Assembly: GCA_937926105.1 (NCBI GenBank)
Contig: CALANS010000127.1
Location: forward strand, 22,333 to 86,332
Source of the DNA: an uncultured Actinomycetes bacterium
GTDB lineage: Bacteria > Actinomycetota > Actinomycetes > Mycobacteriales > Nakamurellaceae
DNA: 64,000 bases
Direction of reading: 5' to 3'
This document shows positions 36,066 through 45,556 of the stretch, piece after piece. The notes under the pieces were generated by a model. The model worked only from the letters and a program-made list of their open reading frames with translations, searched no databases and was not told the origin of the DNA. Numbering within the stretch: the first letter of the stretch is position 1; each line of letters opens with the position of its first letter. A program made the translations under genes and the position numbers.

Positions 36066-36479
36066 GTGACAGAGCGGACCCTGGTGCTCATCAAGCCCGA
36101 CGGGGTGCGGCGCGGACTGGTAGGCGAGATCATCGCCCGCATCGAGCGCAAGGGCCTGACCCTGGTCGCGATGGACCTGCGCACCGTCGACGTCGAACTC
36201 GCGAAGGCGCACTACGCCGAGCACGTGGGCAAGCCGTTCTTCGACTCGCTGGTGGAGTTCATCACCGGAGGCCCGCTGGTGGCGGCGGTCGTCGAGGGGG
36301 AGCGGGCCATCGCCGGCTGGCGGCAACTGGCCGGCGGCACCGACCCGGTGGAGAAGGCCACCCCGGGCAGCATCCGCGGCGACTTTGCCCTGGTCACCCA
36401 GTTCAATCTGGTGCACGGGTCGGACTCGCCGGAGTCCGCCGCCCGCGAGATCGCGCTCTGGTTCGGCCCGCTCGCCTGA
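36066..36479 (+). CDS. ndk: Nucleoside diphosphate kinase
   Basis: 137 residues, full length. The start ([22 protein letters not shown]) and the active-site [20 protein letters not shown], whose His is phosphorylated, are canonical. It equilibrates (d)NTP pools. The GTG follows GGGAGTAACACGAC. It continues the valS-folC-DUF4233 order. Confidence 0.98.
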   Translation: MTERTLVLIKPDGVRRGLVGEIIARIERKGLTLVAMDLRTVDVELAKAHYAEHVGKPFFDSLVEFITGGPLVAAVVEGERAIAGWRQLAGGTDPVEKATPGSIRGDFALVTQFNLVHGSDSPESAAREIALWFGPLA

Positions 36480-36562
36480 TCGCGCGCCCACTGGGCACCG
36501 ATCACGCGGGCACCGCCCCGCAACCAGGCTGGCCAGGTGCCAGCGTGACCGACCGGGCAGCG

Positions 36563-36853
36563 TCAGGAGTGTGAACCGCGCGATCGCGAGCCGTGCAGCA
36601 CGGCCCAGGCCACCAGCAGCGTTCCGACCAGCAGCACCGCCAGTCCGACGATCATCGGCATGGTGACGTCCAGGCCGGTGTGTGCCAGCGCCAGCGGCCC
36701 CGCCCCGGGGTCGGATCCGGTGCCGGCCGGGCTTTCCGTCACCGGGCCAGCCGCGCCGGCGCCGTCACCGGCCCAGGCGGCCGGGGCCAGCAGCACGGAC
36801 GGCATGGTCATCACCGCGGCCACCAGTGCCATGCGGCCGCGGAGTCGACGCAT
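36563..36853 (-). CDS. Small secreted protein with LAHTG sortase-like anchor
   Basis: 96 residues. A signal peptide (basic start, then MALVAAVMTMPSVLLAPAAWA) is followed by a short Gly/Pro/Ser/Thr-rich mature part. The C-terminus has LAHTG, then a hydrophobic helix (MPMIVGLAVLLVGTLLVAWAVL) and a basic end (HGSRSRGSHS), the three-part cell-wall sorting signal. LAxTG variants are used by class E sortases in high-GC actinobacteria. No sortase gene is nearby. Alternatively it is simply a tail-anchored exported peptide. ATG 36853 follows GGGGGT. Confidence 0.7.
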   Translation of the reverse strand: MRRLRGRMALVAAVMTMPSVLLAPAAWAGDGAGAAGPVTESPAGTGSDPGAGPLALAHTGLDVTMPMIVGLAVLLVGTLLVAWAVLHGSRSRGSHS

Positions 36854-36878
36854 CACGCACCCCCTACCCGGCCGGACC

Positions 36879-36903
36879 AGCCCCGCTTGTCGGCGGGGCT
36901 TTG
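36879..36903 (+). terminator. GC-rich hairpin with short T run
   Basis: AGCCCCGC (36879-36886), loop TTGTCG, GCGGGGCT (36893-36900), then TTTG on the plus strand. It lies 25 bases upstream of the minus-strand LAHTG gene. It may end plus-strand read-through from ndk, or form a leader hairpin of the small gene. Confidence 0.5.
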
Positions 36904-36988
36904 TCGCATTCTACCGGCACCCACCGTGTGACGGCCGGCGGAAAAACCCGATCGGCGCTGTCGGCCCGCGCAGGTACTGTGGCGCCTC

Positions 36989-37999
36989 GTGGGGGACACC
37001 AGGACCGCAGGACCATCCGGAGCCGGGTCGACGCCGATGGCGAGCCCGGCCGCTTCGCCGGCGGCACCGATGATCGCCGCCCGCACCCTGACCAAGAGCT
37101 TTCAGGTCAAGGGTGGCGCCACGGTTGAGGCCGTGAAGGGCATCGACGTCACCGTCCCTCGCGGGCAGGCGTTCGGCTTTCTCGGCCCCAACGGCGCCGG
37201 CAAGTCGTCCACCATGCGCATAGTCGCCTGCACCTCGCCGCGGTCCGGCGGAGACCTGGCCATCCTGGGCCTGGATCCGGAGCGGGACGGCGTCCGCATC
37301 CGCGACCGGCTCGGTGTGGTGCCGCAGCAGGACAACCTGGACGAAGAGCTCACCGTCACCGAGAACCTGTACATCTACGCGCGGTACTTCGGCTTCTCCC
37401 GAGCCTATTGCCGGGCCAAGGCCACCGAGCTGCTGGAATTCGCCCAGCTCACCGAGAAGGCCACCGCCAAGGTGACGGCGCTCTCCGGCGGGATGAAGCG
37501 CCGCCTGACCATCGCTCGGGCCCTGGTCAACGACCCGGATCTGCTGCTGCTGGACGAGCCCACCACCGGGCTGGACCCGCAGGCGCGGCACGTCGTGTGG
37601 GACAGGCTGTTCCGGCTCAAGCAGCAGGGCGTGACGCTGGTGCTGACCACGCACTACATGGACGAGGCCGAGCAGTTGTGCGACCGGCTGGTGGTGATGG
37701 ATCACGGCCTGATCGTCGCCGAAGGCTCGCCGGCCGAGCTGATCGCACGGTATTCGACCCGGGAGGTGGTGGAGCTGCGGTTCGAGCCGGGCGCGCAGCT
37801 GATGGCGCAGCCGGTCGCCGAAGCGCTGGTGGACCGGCTGGAGGTGCTGCCGGACCGGCTGCTGCTGTACACGCCGCACGGCGACGCCACGCTGGAGGCG
37901 GTCGCGGCCGCCGGGATCGAGCCGGCCGCCACCCTGGTGCGTCGGTCCACCCTGGAGGATGTGTTCTTGCACCTGACCGGGCGAAGTCTGGTCGAGTAG
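36989..37999 (+). CDS. ABC-2 exporter ATP-binding protein (NodI/DrrA-like)
   Basis: 336 residues. Walker A GPNGAGKS (about 67-74), Q-loop PQQDNLDEELT, signature LSGGMKRRL (about 165), Walker B LLLLDEPTTGLDP and the switch His TTHYMDEAEQL are intact. After about residue 265 there is a C-terminal domain common to NodI/DrrA-like exporters. A TACTGT box ends eight bases before GTG 36989. It is followed at once by the permease gene; together they form a complete exporter of unknown substrate. Confidence 0.94.
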   Translation: MGDTRTAGPSGAGSTPMASPAASPAAPMIAARTLTKSFQVKGGATVEAVKGIDVTVPRGQAFGFLGPNGAGKSSTMRIVACTSPRSGGDLAILGLDPERDGVRIRDRLGVVPQQDNLDEELTVTENLYIYARYFGFSRAYCRAKATELLEFAQLTEKATAKVTALSGGMKRRLTIARALVNDPDLLLLDEPTTGLDPQARHVVWDRLFRLKQQGVTLVLTTHYMDEAEQLCDRLVVMDHGLIVAEGSPAELIARYSTREVVELRFEPGAQLMAQPVAEALVDRLEVLPDRLLLYTPHGDATLEAVAAAGIEPAATLVRRSTLEDVFLHLTGRSLVE

Positions 38000-39742
38000 G
38001 TGAGTTCCCAGATGGATCAACAGCTTTCCGGAACCGTGGCGGTGAGATCGCACGGCGCCACACACCCCGTCACCGCCTGGACCTACCGGGTGCGGGTGTG
38101 GGAGTACCTGATGCGCCAGTGGCGGCCGTACTTCGTCTCGGGCATCGCCGAGGCGGTCGGTGGGCCGCTGCTCTACCTGCTCGCGCTGGGCCTGGGCCTG
38201 GGCTCGCTGATCAGCTCGCGGGGCACCGCGGTGCTCGGCGGGGTGCGGTATGTCGACTACATCGCGCCCGCGCTGCTGTGCGCGGCTGCCCTGCAGATCG
38301 CGTTCTCCGAGTGCTCGTTCGGGGCGTTCGGCCGGATCAAGTGGCAGCGCACCCTGTGGGGTATCACGTCGACTCCCGTCACCCCGGAGGTCGCGGCCGA
38401 CGCTCACGTGATGTACATCTCCACCAGGCTCGGACTGTCGGCGGTCTTGTACTACCTGGTGCTGCTGGCCTTCGGCGCGGCCGGTGGCCCGGCCGGGGTG
38501 CTGATGATCCCGATCGCCGTGTTGACGGCCATGTCGGTCGGGGTATGGATTCTGGCGTTGTCCGCGGTGCTGGACGACGACGCCCCGACGGCGTTCAATC
38601 TGGTGCTCCGGTTCGGGGTGATCCCCGCCTCGCTGTTCTCCGCGTCGTTCTTTCCGATCAGCCAGCTGCCATGGGCGGTGCGCTGGCTGGCGGTCGCCTC
38701 GCCGCTGTGGCACGGCAACGAGCTGGCCCGGGATGCCGCGCTGGGTGGGCTGCCCGGCTGGCAGGTGACGATGCACCTGGTGGTACTGGTGGCGTTGCTG
38801 GTGGCGGTTTCGCGGTGGCGCGGCGGCGGTTCCGGATCAGGTTGGCGTCCTGACATGGCGTGGCAGGCAAGCGATCGGGTAGCGGTGACGGAGTCGACCG
38901 GCCAGGCCCCGCGAGATGCGCCTCACCCTCGTGCCGGGGCATCGGGTGAGTTGTTGCTGCGCATCATTCCGGTTCGGATGTACGCCGGCCGGTCCCATGT
39001 GGTGATGGAGCGGTCGCTGCACACCTCCCGGACGTTCAAGTGGACGCTGATCTCAGGGTTCTTCGAGCCGCTGTTCTACCTGCTGGCGATGGGTGCCGGG
39101 ATGGGCTCGCTGATCGGCACGGTGCAGGGCCCCACCGGCCCGGTCGCGTATGCGGCCTTCATCGCACCCGGGCTGCTGGCCACCTCCGCCATGAACGGCG
39201 CGGTGTTCGACTCCACCGTGAACGTGTTCTTCAAGCTGCGCTACGCCAAGACCTACGACGCCATGCTGGCCACGTCCCTCGGCCCGATGGATGTGGCGCT
39301 GGGGGAGATCGGCTGGGCGCTCGGGCGGGGCGCGGCCTATGCGGTGACGTTCGAGATCGTGATGGCCGCCATGGGGCTGCTGTACTCGCCGTGGGCGGCG
39401 CTGGCGGTGCCGGGCGCCATCCTGATCGCGTTCGGATTCGCCGCGGTCGGCATGGCGATCTGCACATTCCTGCGGACATTCCAGCACCTGGACTGGGTCA
39501 CCATGTCGCTGATGCCGATGTTCTTGTTCTCCACCACGTTCTACCCGCTGGACGTCTACCCCCGGGCGGTGCAGATCCTGGTGGAATGCCTGCCGCTCTA
39601 CCACGGCATCGAGCTGATCCGTGGCCTGACGCTGGGCGCGGTCGACGTGAGCATGCTCGGACATGCGGCGTACTTCGTGGTGATGGCCGTGGTGGGCGTG
39701 GCGGTCACCGCTCGTCGCCTGGAGCGGTTGCTGCTGACCTGA
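38000..39742 (+). CDS. ABC-2 type permease, tandem fusion of two permease subunits
   Basis: 580 residues with two homologous halves of about six transmembrane helices. Half one has YIAPALLCAAALQIAFSECSFGAF and half two AFIAPGLLATSAMNGAVFDS, the same conserved loop of ABC-2 permeases. A hydrophilic linker (about 275-315) joins them. In NodJ-like exporters the two halves are usually separate subunits or a homodimer, so one fused chain would make the whole channel. The GTG abuts the ATPase stop. Confidence 0.9.
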   Translation: MSSQMDQQLSGTVAVRSHGATHPVTAWTYRVRVWEYLMRQWRPYFVSGIAEAVGGPLLYLLALGLGLGSLISSRGTAVLGGVRYVDYIAPALLCAAALQIAFSECSFGAFGRIKWQRTLWGITSTPVTPEVAADAHVMYISTRLGLSAVLYYLVLLAFGAAGGPAGVLMIPIAVLTAMSVGVWILALSAVLDDDAPTAFNLVLRFGVIPASLFSASFFPISQLPWAVRWLAVASPLWHGNELARDAALGGLPGWQVTMHLVVLVALLVAVSRWRGGGSGSGWRPDMAWQASDRVAVTESTGQAPRDAPHPRAGASGELLLRIIPVRMYAGRSHVVMERSLHTSRTFKWTLISGFFEPLFYLLAMGAGMGSLIGTVQGPTGPVAYAAFIAPGLLATSAMNGAVFDSTVNVFFKLRYAKTYDAMLATSLGPMDVALGEIGWALGRGAAYAVTFEIVMAAMGLLYSPWAALAVPGAILIAFGFAAVGMAICTFLRTFQHLDWVTMSLMPMFLFSTTFYPLDVYPRAVQILVECLPLYHGIELIRGLTLGAVDVSMLGHAAYFVVMAVVGVAVTARRLERLLLT

Positions 39743-39802
39743 CCGGCTCGGCACGTGGTATCGCCGCGGCACGGTTCGGTATCTGTCCGGTACCGGCTCG
39801 GT

Positions 39803-41101
39803 TCAGTTCGACATCGCCAGCAGCGTGTCCCGGTTGTACACCGCCCTGGACCAGGCGGTGACCCGGGCCGGGTCGGTGAGGGTGAGCACCCCGATCGTCA
39901 CCGCACCGTCGGTGCTGATGGACTCGATCGCGTAGAAGTCGGACCACGGCTGTTGTCGGACCGCGCTCTTCCCGCCGGTGACCAGTCCGCGGAGCGCATC
40001 CGCGTTCGCTCGGGCGGCGTCGTCATCGGAGTTGGCCAGCACGATGACGGTGCGGGGCGTCCCGTCCACGATCGTCTCGCCGATACCGGCCAGCACATAC
40101 GGCTTGAGCGCGTGTTTCCGCAGCTCGGCGAGGACCTTCTTCGCCTGCTCCGGGGATGAGGTGCTCGATCCGACCAGCGGGGCGAGCAGCTGAGGGCCGA
40201 CGATCAGTGCCGAGTACACGCCGTGATCGTCCAGCGCGGTGGCCACCGCCCGGTAGTTCGTGTCGGCAGCCAGTGAGGGTGCGGGATCGTTGCCAACGTC
40301 GAGCAACGCGTGCATGGTCGCATCGACCCGGCCGAACAGGAAGGTGGACGAATCCGGGAATGCCATCCGCCGCGAGCTGCCCAGCTCGGTGAACAGCCCC
40401 GTGTAGCGCTTGGTGATGTCCATCTTCAGGTCGTCCATCCACCGGTAGAAGGTGTGCCCCCGGTAGTCGGGGGTCGTCAGTTCGTCCTTCCAGTTGGAAT
40501 TGCTGCGAAACGCCTGGTCGATGGTCGAGGTGTCAAAGCTGCCGCGAGCGGCGATCGCGATCCGCGGGGGCGCCGACGCCTGGATGTCGGCGGCGATATC
40601 CGAGGCCGCGATCGGCTGGCCCTGCGCCGTTGCCCGTTGGGACAGCTGGAACAGCAGATCGGAGCCGGCCATGCCGATGCCGGTCTCCAGGCTGTTGGTC
40701 AGGGCCAGCGAGTACTTCGACTGATCGGCCAGCGTGGCATCAGCGCCCGGCACCGTCACCCCGCCGGCCGCTGCGGCCTTCCAGTACAGGTTGATCGTCA
40801 CGGGCTGGTCGCCCGCGACAGACGCCGGCACCATGGTGAGCATGCTCGCCAGGGTCGCATCGGCGGCCGACGAGCTCGTGCCGGCCGACGAGCTCGTGCC
40901 GGCCGACGAGCTCGTGCCGGCCGACGTGCTCGTGCCGGGATCCGTGCTCGTGCCGGCGGTCTTGTCGCCCGGGGTGGCGGGGCCGGCAGTGGTGCTGTCG
41001 GTGTCGATCTGACCGCTCCCGGCGACGCCGGTGCCGGACGTGCAGGCAGCCAGGCTTGTCGCCAGGACGGCGCATGCCAACAGTGCCCAGGTGCGTTTCA
41101 T
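39803..41101 (-). CDS. Lipoprotein with Gly-Thr-Ser repeat spacer
   Basis: 432 residues. A lipobox signal peptide (ALLACAVLATSLAAC, Cys about 20) predicts a lipid-anchored, extracytoplasmic protein. Residues about 30-80 are Thr/Ser/Gly/Ala-rich and contain 18-base tandem repeats encoding GTSSSA. A soluble domain of about 350 residues follows that I do not recognise. It is convergent with the ABC exporter. Function unknown. Confidence 0.85.
   Translation of the reverse strand: MKRTWALLACAVLATSLAACTSGTGVAGSGQIDTDSTTAGPATPGDKTAGTSTDPGTSTSAGTSSSAGTSSSAGTSSSAADATLASMLTMVPASVAGDQPVTINLYWKAAAAGGVTVPGADATLADQSKYSLALTNSLETGIGMAGSDLLFQLSQRATAQGQPIAASDIAADIQASAPPRIAIAARGSFDTSTIDQAFRSNSNWKDELTTPDYRGHTFYRWMDDLKMDITKRYTGLFTELGSSRRMAFPDSSTFLFGRVDATMHALLDVGNDPAPSLAADTNYRAVATALDDHGVYSALIVGPQLLAPLVGSSTSSPEQAKKVLAELRKHALKPYVLAGIGETIVDGTPRTVIVLANSDDDAARANADALRGLVTGGKSAVRQQPWSDFYAIESISTDGAVTIGVLTLTDPARVTAWSRAVYNRDTLLAMSN
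40868..40960. repeat. 18-bp tandem repeat inside the lipoprotein gene
   Basis: The unit GACGAGCTCGTGCCGGCC occurs three times almost exactly and twice more in degenerate form. It encodes GTSSSA-like units on the minus strand. Copy number is likely variable between strains. Confidence 0.8.
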
Positions 41102-41508
41102 GGTTCCCCCGTGGTCTCGGTGCCGGCGTTGCGCCGGCCGACCGGGTCATTGCAACACAGCCATGCCCGGGCGCGGGCGGATTCCGGTCGGCGGCTGCCT
41201 CCGCGCCCGGGTCGGCCGCGATGTGGGATACTGGCCCAGTACGGGCGGGGGAATCCCGCGCCGTGCCCGATCTGGCCGCCGGCCGGTCGCGCGGGACTCC
41301 GGTGTGTGACAGGCGCCGTTCCAGGCGGTGACGGGGGAGAGCCGTCGCGCCGGTCGAGTCCCGCCGCGCCCGTTGCTCGCGACAGAGCGGACCCCGCTAG
41401 CTTCCCGCCTGCGCTCACGGCGCAGCGGACACGATTTCCGCCACGGCACCCCTGCGCGGACGCGTTGCACACGCGCCCGGGGGTGGGCGGGAGAGGATTT
41501 GTCGCATC
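41102..41508. other. Divergent intergenic region upstream of rne
   Basis: About 400 bases between the lipoprotein and rne. No coding frame is convincing. TAGCTT near 41398 is a possible rne -10 box, giving a leader of about 100 bases. GGGAGAGGA precedes ATG 41509 at an unusually long spacing (about 12). RNase E messages are often autoregulated through their leaders, but no defined structure could be drawn. Confidence 0.4.
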
Positions 41509-44500
41509 ATGACGTCATCGAATGAACCCACCATCCCGACCCTGGCCGCCGCACTGGCCGACCTGCCACAGCGGGTCCGGGTGCACGACCTGGCCCGGCG
41601 GGCCGGGTTGAACTCCAAGGAGGCAATCGCCGCCCTGGCCGGGGCCGGGGTGCAGGTCGGATCCGCCTCCTCCTCGGTCGATCGCGAGGTCGCCGAGGCG
41701 GTGCTGACCTCCCTGCTGGGCGGGCCGGACGGCGCCTCGCCGGTCGCCGCCGAGCCGAGCCCGGCGGCCTCGGATGCAGTGGCCGACCAGCCGACCTCCG
41801 AGGTGCCGGACGCCGACACCGAAGACTCCCACCGCTCCCGGCGCCGCGGTCGTCGGGGACGCGGCCGCTCCGAAGCGAGCCCGTCGGCTGGCAGCACCGA
41901 TGGTGCCGGTGGAGCCGATGGTGCCGCCAAATCCGACGCGGCGGCGACCGAGGGCAGTATCACCGACCAGACACACGACCAGGCCGACGATCAGCCGGAC
42001 CATCACGCCGACGATCAGGCGGGTGATCAGGCGGACGGCGAGGGCAGGTCCCGGCGGCGCCGGCGCGGTGGCCGCGGTCGTCGCGGCTCCGGCAGGAGCC
42101 AGTCCAAGGATCGGGACGACCACGCCGGTGACGATGCTGGTGACGATGCCGATGCTGGTACTGGTGCTGATGCTCAGGCCGACGCCTCCGACGACGACAT
42201 GCAGCCCGGCGCCGCCGTCACCGAAGCGACTCCCGGCGACGAGGAGGCGGGCGCGGCCGGCAGCGACTCGGATGAGTCCGGCAGTGACTCGGACGAGGCC
42301 GACAAGTCCCACGACGGTGGCGACGACGACGACTCGGGCAGGTCGTCCTCGCGTCGCCGGCGTCGCCGCCGCCGGCGCTCCGGATCGTCCGACGGGAACG
42401 GTGACGACGATCCGGCCGACACCGTCGTGCACGTCCGCGAGGGTCGCTCCGGCGGGTCCGAGCCGTCGGTGCAGGGCGTCAAGGGCTCCACCCGGCTGGA
42501 GGCCAAACGGCAGCGACGTCGGGACAGCCGTGATTCGCGGCGCCGCCCGCAGATCCTGTCCGAGGCCGAGTTCCTGGCCCGCCGCGAGTCGGTGGACCGG
42601 GTGATGGCAGTGCGGCAGCGCGGCGACCTGGCCCAGGTGGCGCTGCTGGAGGACGGGGTGCTGGTGGAGCACTTCGTATCCCGCAGCGGTGCCGCGTCCA
42701 TGATCGGCAACGTCTACTTGGGCCGGGTGCAGAACGTGTTGCCGTCCATGGAGGCCGCGTTCGTGGACATCGGCAAGGGGCGCAACGCCGTGCTGTACGC
42801 CGGCGAGGTCAACTGGGATATCGCCGGCCTGGAGGGCAAGGAGCGTCGCATCGAGACGGCCCTGGCCAGCGGCGACACCGTGCTGGTGCAGGTCTCCAAG
42901 GATCCGATCGGCCACAAGGGCGCCCGGCTCACCACCCAGATCTCGCTACCCGGCCGGTTCCTGGTGTATGTACCCGGCGGCGGCGCCACCGGCATCTCCC
43001 GCAAGCTGCCGGACACCGAGCGCAAGCGGCTCAAAGAGATCCTGGACAAGATTGTGCCCAAGGATGCCGGGGTGATCATCCGGACCGCGGCCGAGGGTGT
43101 CGGCGAGGACGAACTGGCCGCCGACGTAGCCCGGCTGCAGGCGAAGTGGGAGCAGATCACGCAGGCCACAACCGCCTCACAGCACGGTGCGGCGAAGGGC
43201 ACCGACAGCGGCGCGGCGACGGCGCCCACACAGCTGTACGCCGAGCCGGACACCCTGATCAAGGTGATCCGCGACCTGTTCAACTCCGACATCAATCGGC
43301 TGCTCATCGACGGTGACGACGCCTGGGCATCGGTGTCGGACTACGTGCTCTCGGTCGCGCCCGAGCTGGCCGACCGAGTCAGTCGTTACATCGGGGACCG
43401 GGACGTGTTCGCAGCGTTCCGGATCGATGAGCAGATCAGCAAGGCGCTGCAGCGCAAGGTGCACCTGCCCTCGGGTGGGTCGCTGGTGATCGATCGCACC
43501 GAGGCGATGACCGTCGTCGACGTCAACACCGGCAAGTTCACCGGCTCTGGCGGCAACCTCGAGGAGACCGTCACCCGCAATAACCTGGAGGCCGCCGAAG
43601 AGATCGTCCGGCAGCTGCGGCTGCGAGACATCGGCGGCATCATCGTGGTCGACTTCATCGACATGGTGCTGGAGTCCAACCGGGAGCTGGTGCTGCGCCG
43701 GCTCACCGAGTGCCTGGGCCGGGATCGCACCCGTCACCAGGTCGCCGAGGTCACCTCGCTGGGCCTGGTGCAGATGACCCGCAAGCGGATGGGCCTCGGT
43801 CTGGTGGAGGCGTTCTCCGAGCCGTGCCCGCACTGCGGCGGTCGGGGCATCCTGCTGCACGACGCGCCCGCCGACACCGGCGCCACCGAGTCCGACGGGG
43901 CCGGCGGCGCGGACCGTGCCCGGCGTAAGGGGCGCAAGCGGGGCAAACAGGGCGGTCACGACGGCGGTGACGACGGCGCGAAGTTCGAGCCGCTGGTGGT
44001 GGAGCGGGTGACCGCCGACGCCAAGCGCAACCCGCTTGGGCCGAAACCGCCCGCGCTGTTCCGCTCGGCCGAGCAGGATGCGGCCGAGCAGGATGCGGTT
44101 GAACAGGACGCGCAGCAGCAGGGCGTCGAGCCGCCGGCCGCGGATCGGTCGGCTGCACCGGCCGAGCCGGCTGCACCGGAAAGGTCGGAGCCGCCCGCGG
44201 AGCCGGTGACCCGGCCCGAGGGCGTGGCCGTACCCGACAAGCAGGCCCTACCCAACAAACAGGCCGCACCGGCCGAGCCGGTCGCGGAGGCTGCCCCCGC
44301 TGCCCCACGCCCGCGGCGGCGCCGGGCCGCCGGCCGACCCGCCGGAGCACCGGAGGCCGTGACAACGGCGGTCGATCTGGTGATTCCCGTCACCGCCAAC
44401 GGCGAATCCGGCTCGGACGGCCAGGGTGAGCAGCCGGCCGCCGACGCAGCGACCAAGCCGCGCCGCCGCCGGGCCGCCTCCCGGCCCGCCGGGCCCGTCA

Positions 44501-44553
44501 CCGCCGCGGCGCAGTCGACGCAGCCCCAGGAGGCTGGCCAGCCCACCGGCTGA
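41509..44553 (+). CDS. rne: Ribonuclease E/G
   Basis: 1014 residues. Residues about 20-68 resemble an IF2_N-type domain (RVRVHDLARRAGLNSKEAIAAL), as in mycobacterial RNase E. A long acidic/basic low-complexity part (70-340) includes Asp-rich and Arg-rich blocks. The catalytic half has the S1 domain (GNVYLGRVQNVLPSMEAAFVDIG, about 399), DNase-I-like residues in VVDVNTGKFTG (about 670) and IIVVDFIDM, and the Zn-link CPHCGGRG (about 772). The C-terminus is again low-complexity. Role: mRNA decay and rRNA maturation. Confidence 0.96.
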   Translation: MTSSNEPTIPTLAAALADLPQRVRVHDLARRAGLNSKEAIAALAGAGVQVGSASSSVDREVAEAVLTSLLGGPDGASPVAAEPSPAASDAVADQPTSEVPDADTEDSHRSRRRGRRGRGRSEASPSAGSTDGAGGADGAAKSDAAATEGSITDQTHDQADDQPDHHADDQAGDQADGEGRSRRRRRGGRGRRGSGRSQSKDRDDHAGDDAGDDADAGTGADAQADASDDDMQPGAAVTEATPGDEEAGAAGSDSDESGSDSDEADKSHDGGDDDDSGRSSSRRRRRRRRRSGSSDGNGDDDPADTVVHVREGRSGGSEPSVQGVKGSTRLEAKRQRRRDSRDSRRRPQILSEAEFLARRESVDRVMAVRQRGDLAQVALLEDGVLVEHFVSRSGAASMIGNVYLGRVQNVLPSMEAAFVDIGKGRNAVLYAGEVNWDIAGLEGKERRIETALASGDTVLVQVSKDPIGHKGARLTTQISLPGRFLVYVPGGGATGISRKLPDTERKRLKEILDKIVPKDAGVIIRTAAEGVGEDELAADVARLQAKWEQITQATTASQHGAAKGTDSGAATAPTQLYAEPDTLIKVIRDLFNSDINRLLIDGDDAWASVSDYVLSVAPELADRVSRYIGDRDVFAAFRIDEQISKALQRKVHLPSGGSLVIDRTEAMTVVDVNTGKFTGSGGNLEETVTRNNLEAAEEIVRQLRLRDIGGIIVVDFIDMVLESNRELVLRRLTECLGRDRTRHQVAEVTSLGLVQMTRKRMGLGLVEAFSEPCPHCGGRGILLHDAPADTGATESDGAGGADRARRKGRKRGKQGGHDGGDDGAKFEPLVVERVTADAKRNPLGPKPPALFRSAEQDAAEQDAVEQDAQQQGVEPPAADRSAAPAEPAAPERSEPPAEPVTRPEGVAVPDKQALPNKQAAPAEPVAEAAPAAPRPRRRRAAGRPAGAPEAVTTAVDLVIPVTANGESGSDGQGEQPAADAATKPRRRRAASRPAGPVTAAAQSTQPQEAGQPTG

Positions 44554-44602
44554 CCGGCCGGTTTGCCGCGATACCGCCCCGTCACGTATCGTGGGAGACC
44601 GA

Positions 44603-44625
44603 CCGCTGCCCGCGCAGCGGGTTTT
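44603..44625 (+). terminator. Terminator between rne and rplU
   Basis: CCGCTGC (44603-44609), loop CCGC, GCAGCGG (44614-44620), then GTTTTG: an intrinsic terminator with a short T run about 50 bases after rne. The remaining 150 bases to rplU form its leader; nothing else was identified in it. Confidence 0.65.
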
Positions 44626-44776
44626 GTGGTGCCCGTCGATCGTCCGGCCAGTCGCTGGTCAGCGGTCTGCGGCGGACATCGACAGACCACCGTCGTACCC
44701 GGCTGGCCCGCGTGCGACACCACAGCGAGACACCGAGCACACCAGCGTGCCGGCAACCGAACAGGCAGGATGAGTG

Positions 44777-45088
44777 ATGTACGCGATCGTCAAGACCGGC
44801 GGCAAGCAGTACAAGGTCGCCGAGGGTGACGTCATCACCGTGGAAAAGCTCGACGGCGAGCCGGGCACCGAGGTGAGCCTGCCGGCCGTGCTGCTGGTGG
44901 ACGGCGAGCAGCTGACTACCTCCGTGGACGCGCTGGCGAAGGTCGCCGTCACCGGCGAGGTCGTCTCACACGGCAAGGGCCCCAAGATCGTCATCCACAA
45001 GTTCAAGAACAAGACCGGCTACCACAAGCGGCAGGGCCACCGCCAGCCGCTCACCACGATCAAGGTCACCGGCATCAGCGCCAGCTGA
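44777..45088 (+). CDS. rplU: 50S ribosomal protein L21
   Basis: 103 residues. The start [18 protein letters not shown] and end [13 protein letters not shown] are canonical. ATG 44777 is preferred to the GTG immediately before it, because AGGA is better spaced. It binds 23S rRNA. It begins the rplU-rpmA-obgE set. Confidence 0.98.
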   Translation: MYAIVKTGGKQYKVAEGDVITVEKLDGEPGTEVSLPAVLLVDGEQLTTSVDALAKVAVTGEVVSHGKGPKIVIHKFKNKTGYHKRQGHRQPLTTIKVTGISAS

Positions 45089-45139
45089 ACCGATCCACAC
45101 AAGCTCAGACACTGAGGCCCAGGGAAGAGGCTCACAGAC

Positions 45140-45421
45140 ATGGCACACAAGAAGGGCGCATCCAGCTCCCGCAACGGGCGCGACTCGAACTCGCAGCGGC
45201 TCGGTGTCAAGCGGTTCGGCGGTCAGCAGGTGAACGCCGGCGAGATTCTGATCCGGCAGCGCGGCACGAAGTTCCACCCGGGCGCCGGTGTCGGTCGCGG
45301 CAAGGACGACACGCTGTTCGCCCTGGTGCCCGGCGCCGTGGAGTTCGGCACCCGGCGGGGTCGCAAGACCGTCAACATCGTCCCGGTGGCCGAGCAGATT
45401 GCGCCGATCGCCCAGGGCTGA
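45140..45421 (+). CDS. rpmA: 50S ribosomal protein L27
   Basis: 93 residues beginning [29 protein letters not shown], the flexible N-terminus that reaches the peptidyl-transferase centre. No N-terminal prepeptide of the Firmicutes type is present. GGGAAGAGG precedes the ATG. Confidence 0.98.
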   Translation: MAHKKGASSSRNGRDSNSQRLGVKRFGGQQVNAGEILIRQRGTKFHPGAGVGRGKDDTLFALVPGAVEFGTRRGRKTVNIVPVAEQIAPIAQG

Positions 45422-45449
45422 CGCTCCCGCAGAATCCAGTACAGCCACC

Positions 45450-45482
45450 AGGGGCGGACCGGTCCACACCGGATCCGCCCCT
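45450..45482 (+). terminator. Hairpin between rpmA and obgE
   Basis: AGGGGCGGACCGGT pairs with ACCGG-A-TCCGCCCCT (one bulged A) over the loop CCAC, a 14-bp stem 28 bases after rpmA. No T run follows. It may attenuate transcription into obgE. Confidence 0.6.
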
Positions 45483-45556
45483 CGTGCGTTTCCGAGGCAC
45501 CGCACGGCGGTGACACCCGCCGCAACGCGTTCCACTCGCAGGAAGGGGGCCGGGCG

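Noticed and set aside
41102..41508. Small genes in the lipoprotein-rne gap
   Set aside because: Several short frames exist on both strands but none has a ribosome site, -10 box spacing or recognisable sequence.
44626..44776. Riboswitch or ribosomal-protein autoregulatory element before rplU
   Set aside because: Only a terminator-like hairpin is clear; no conserved element could be identified by eye.
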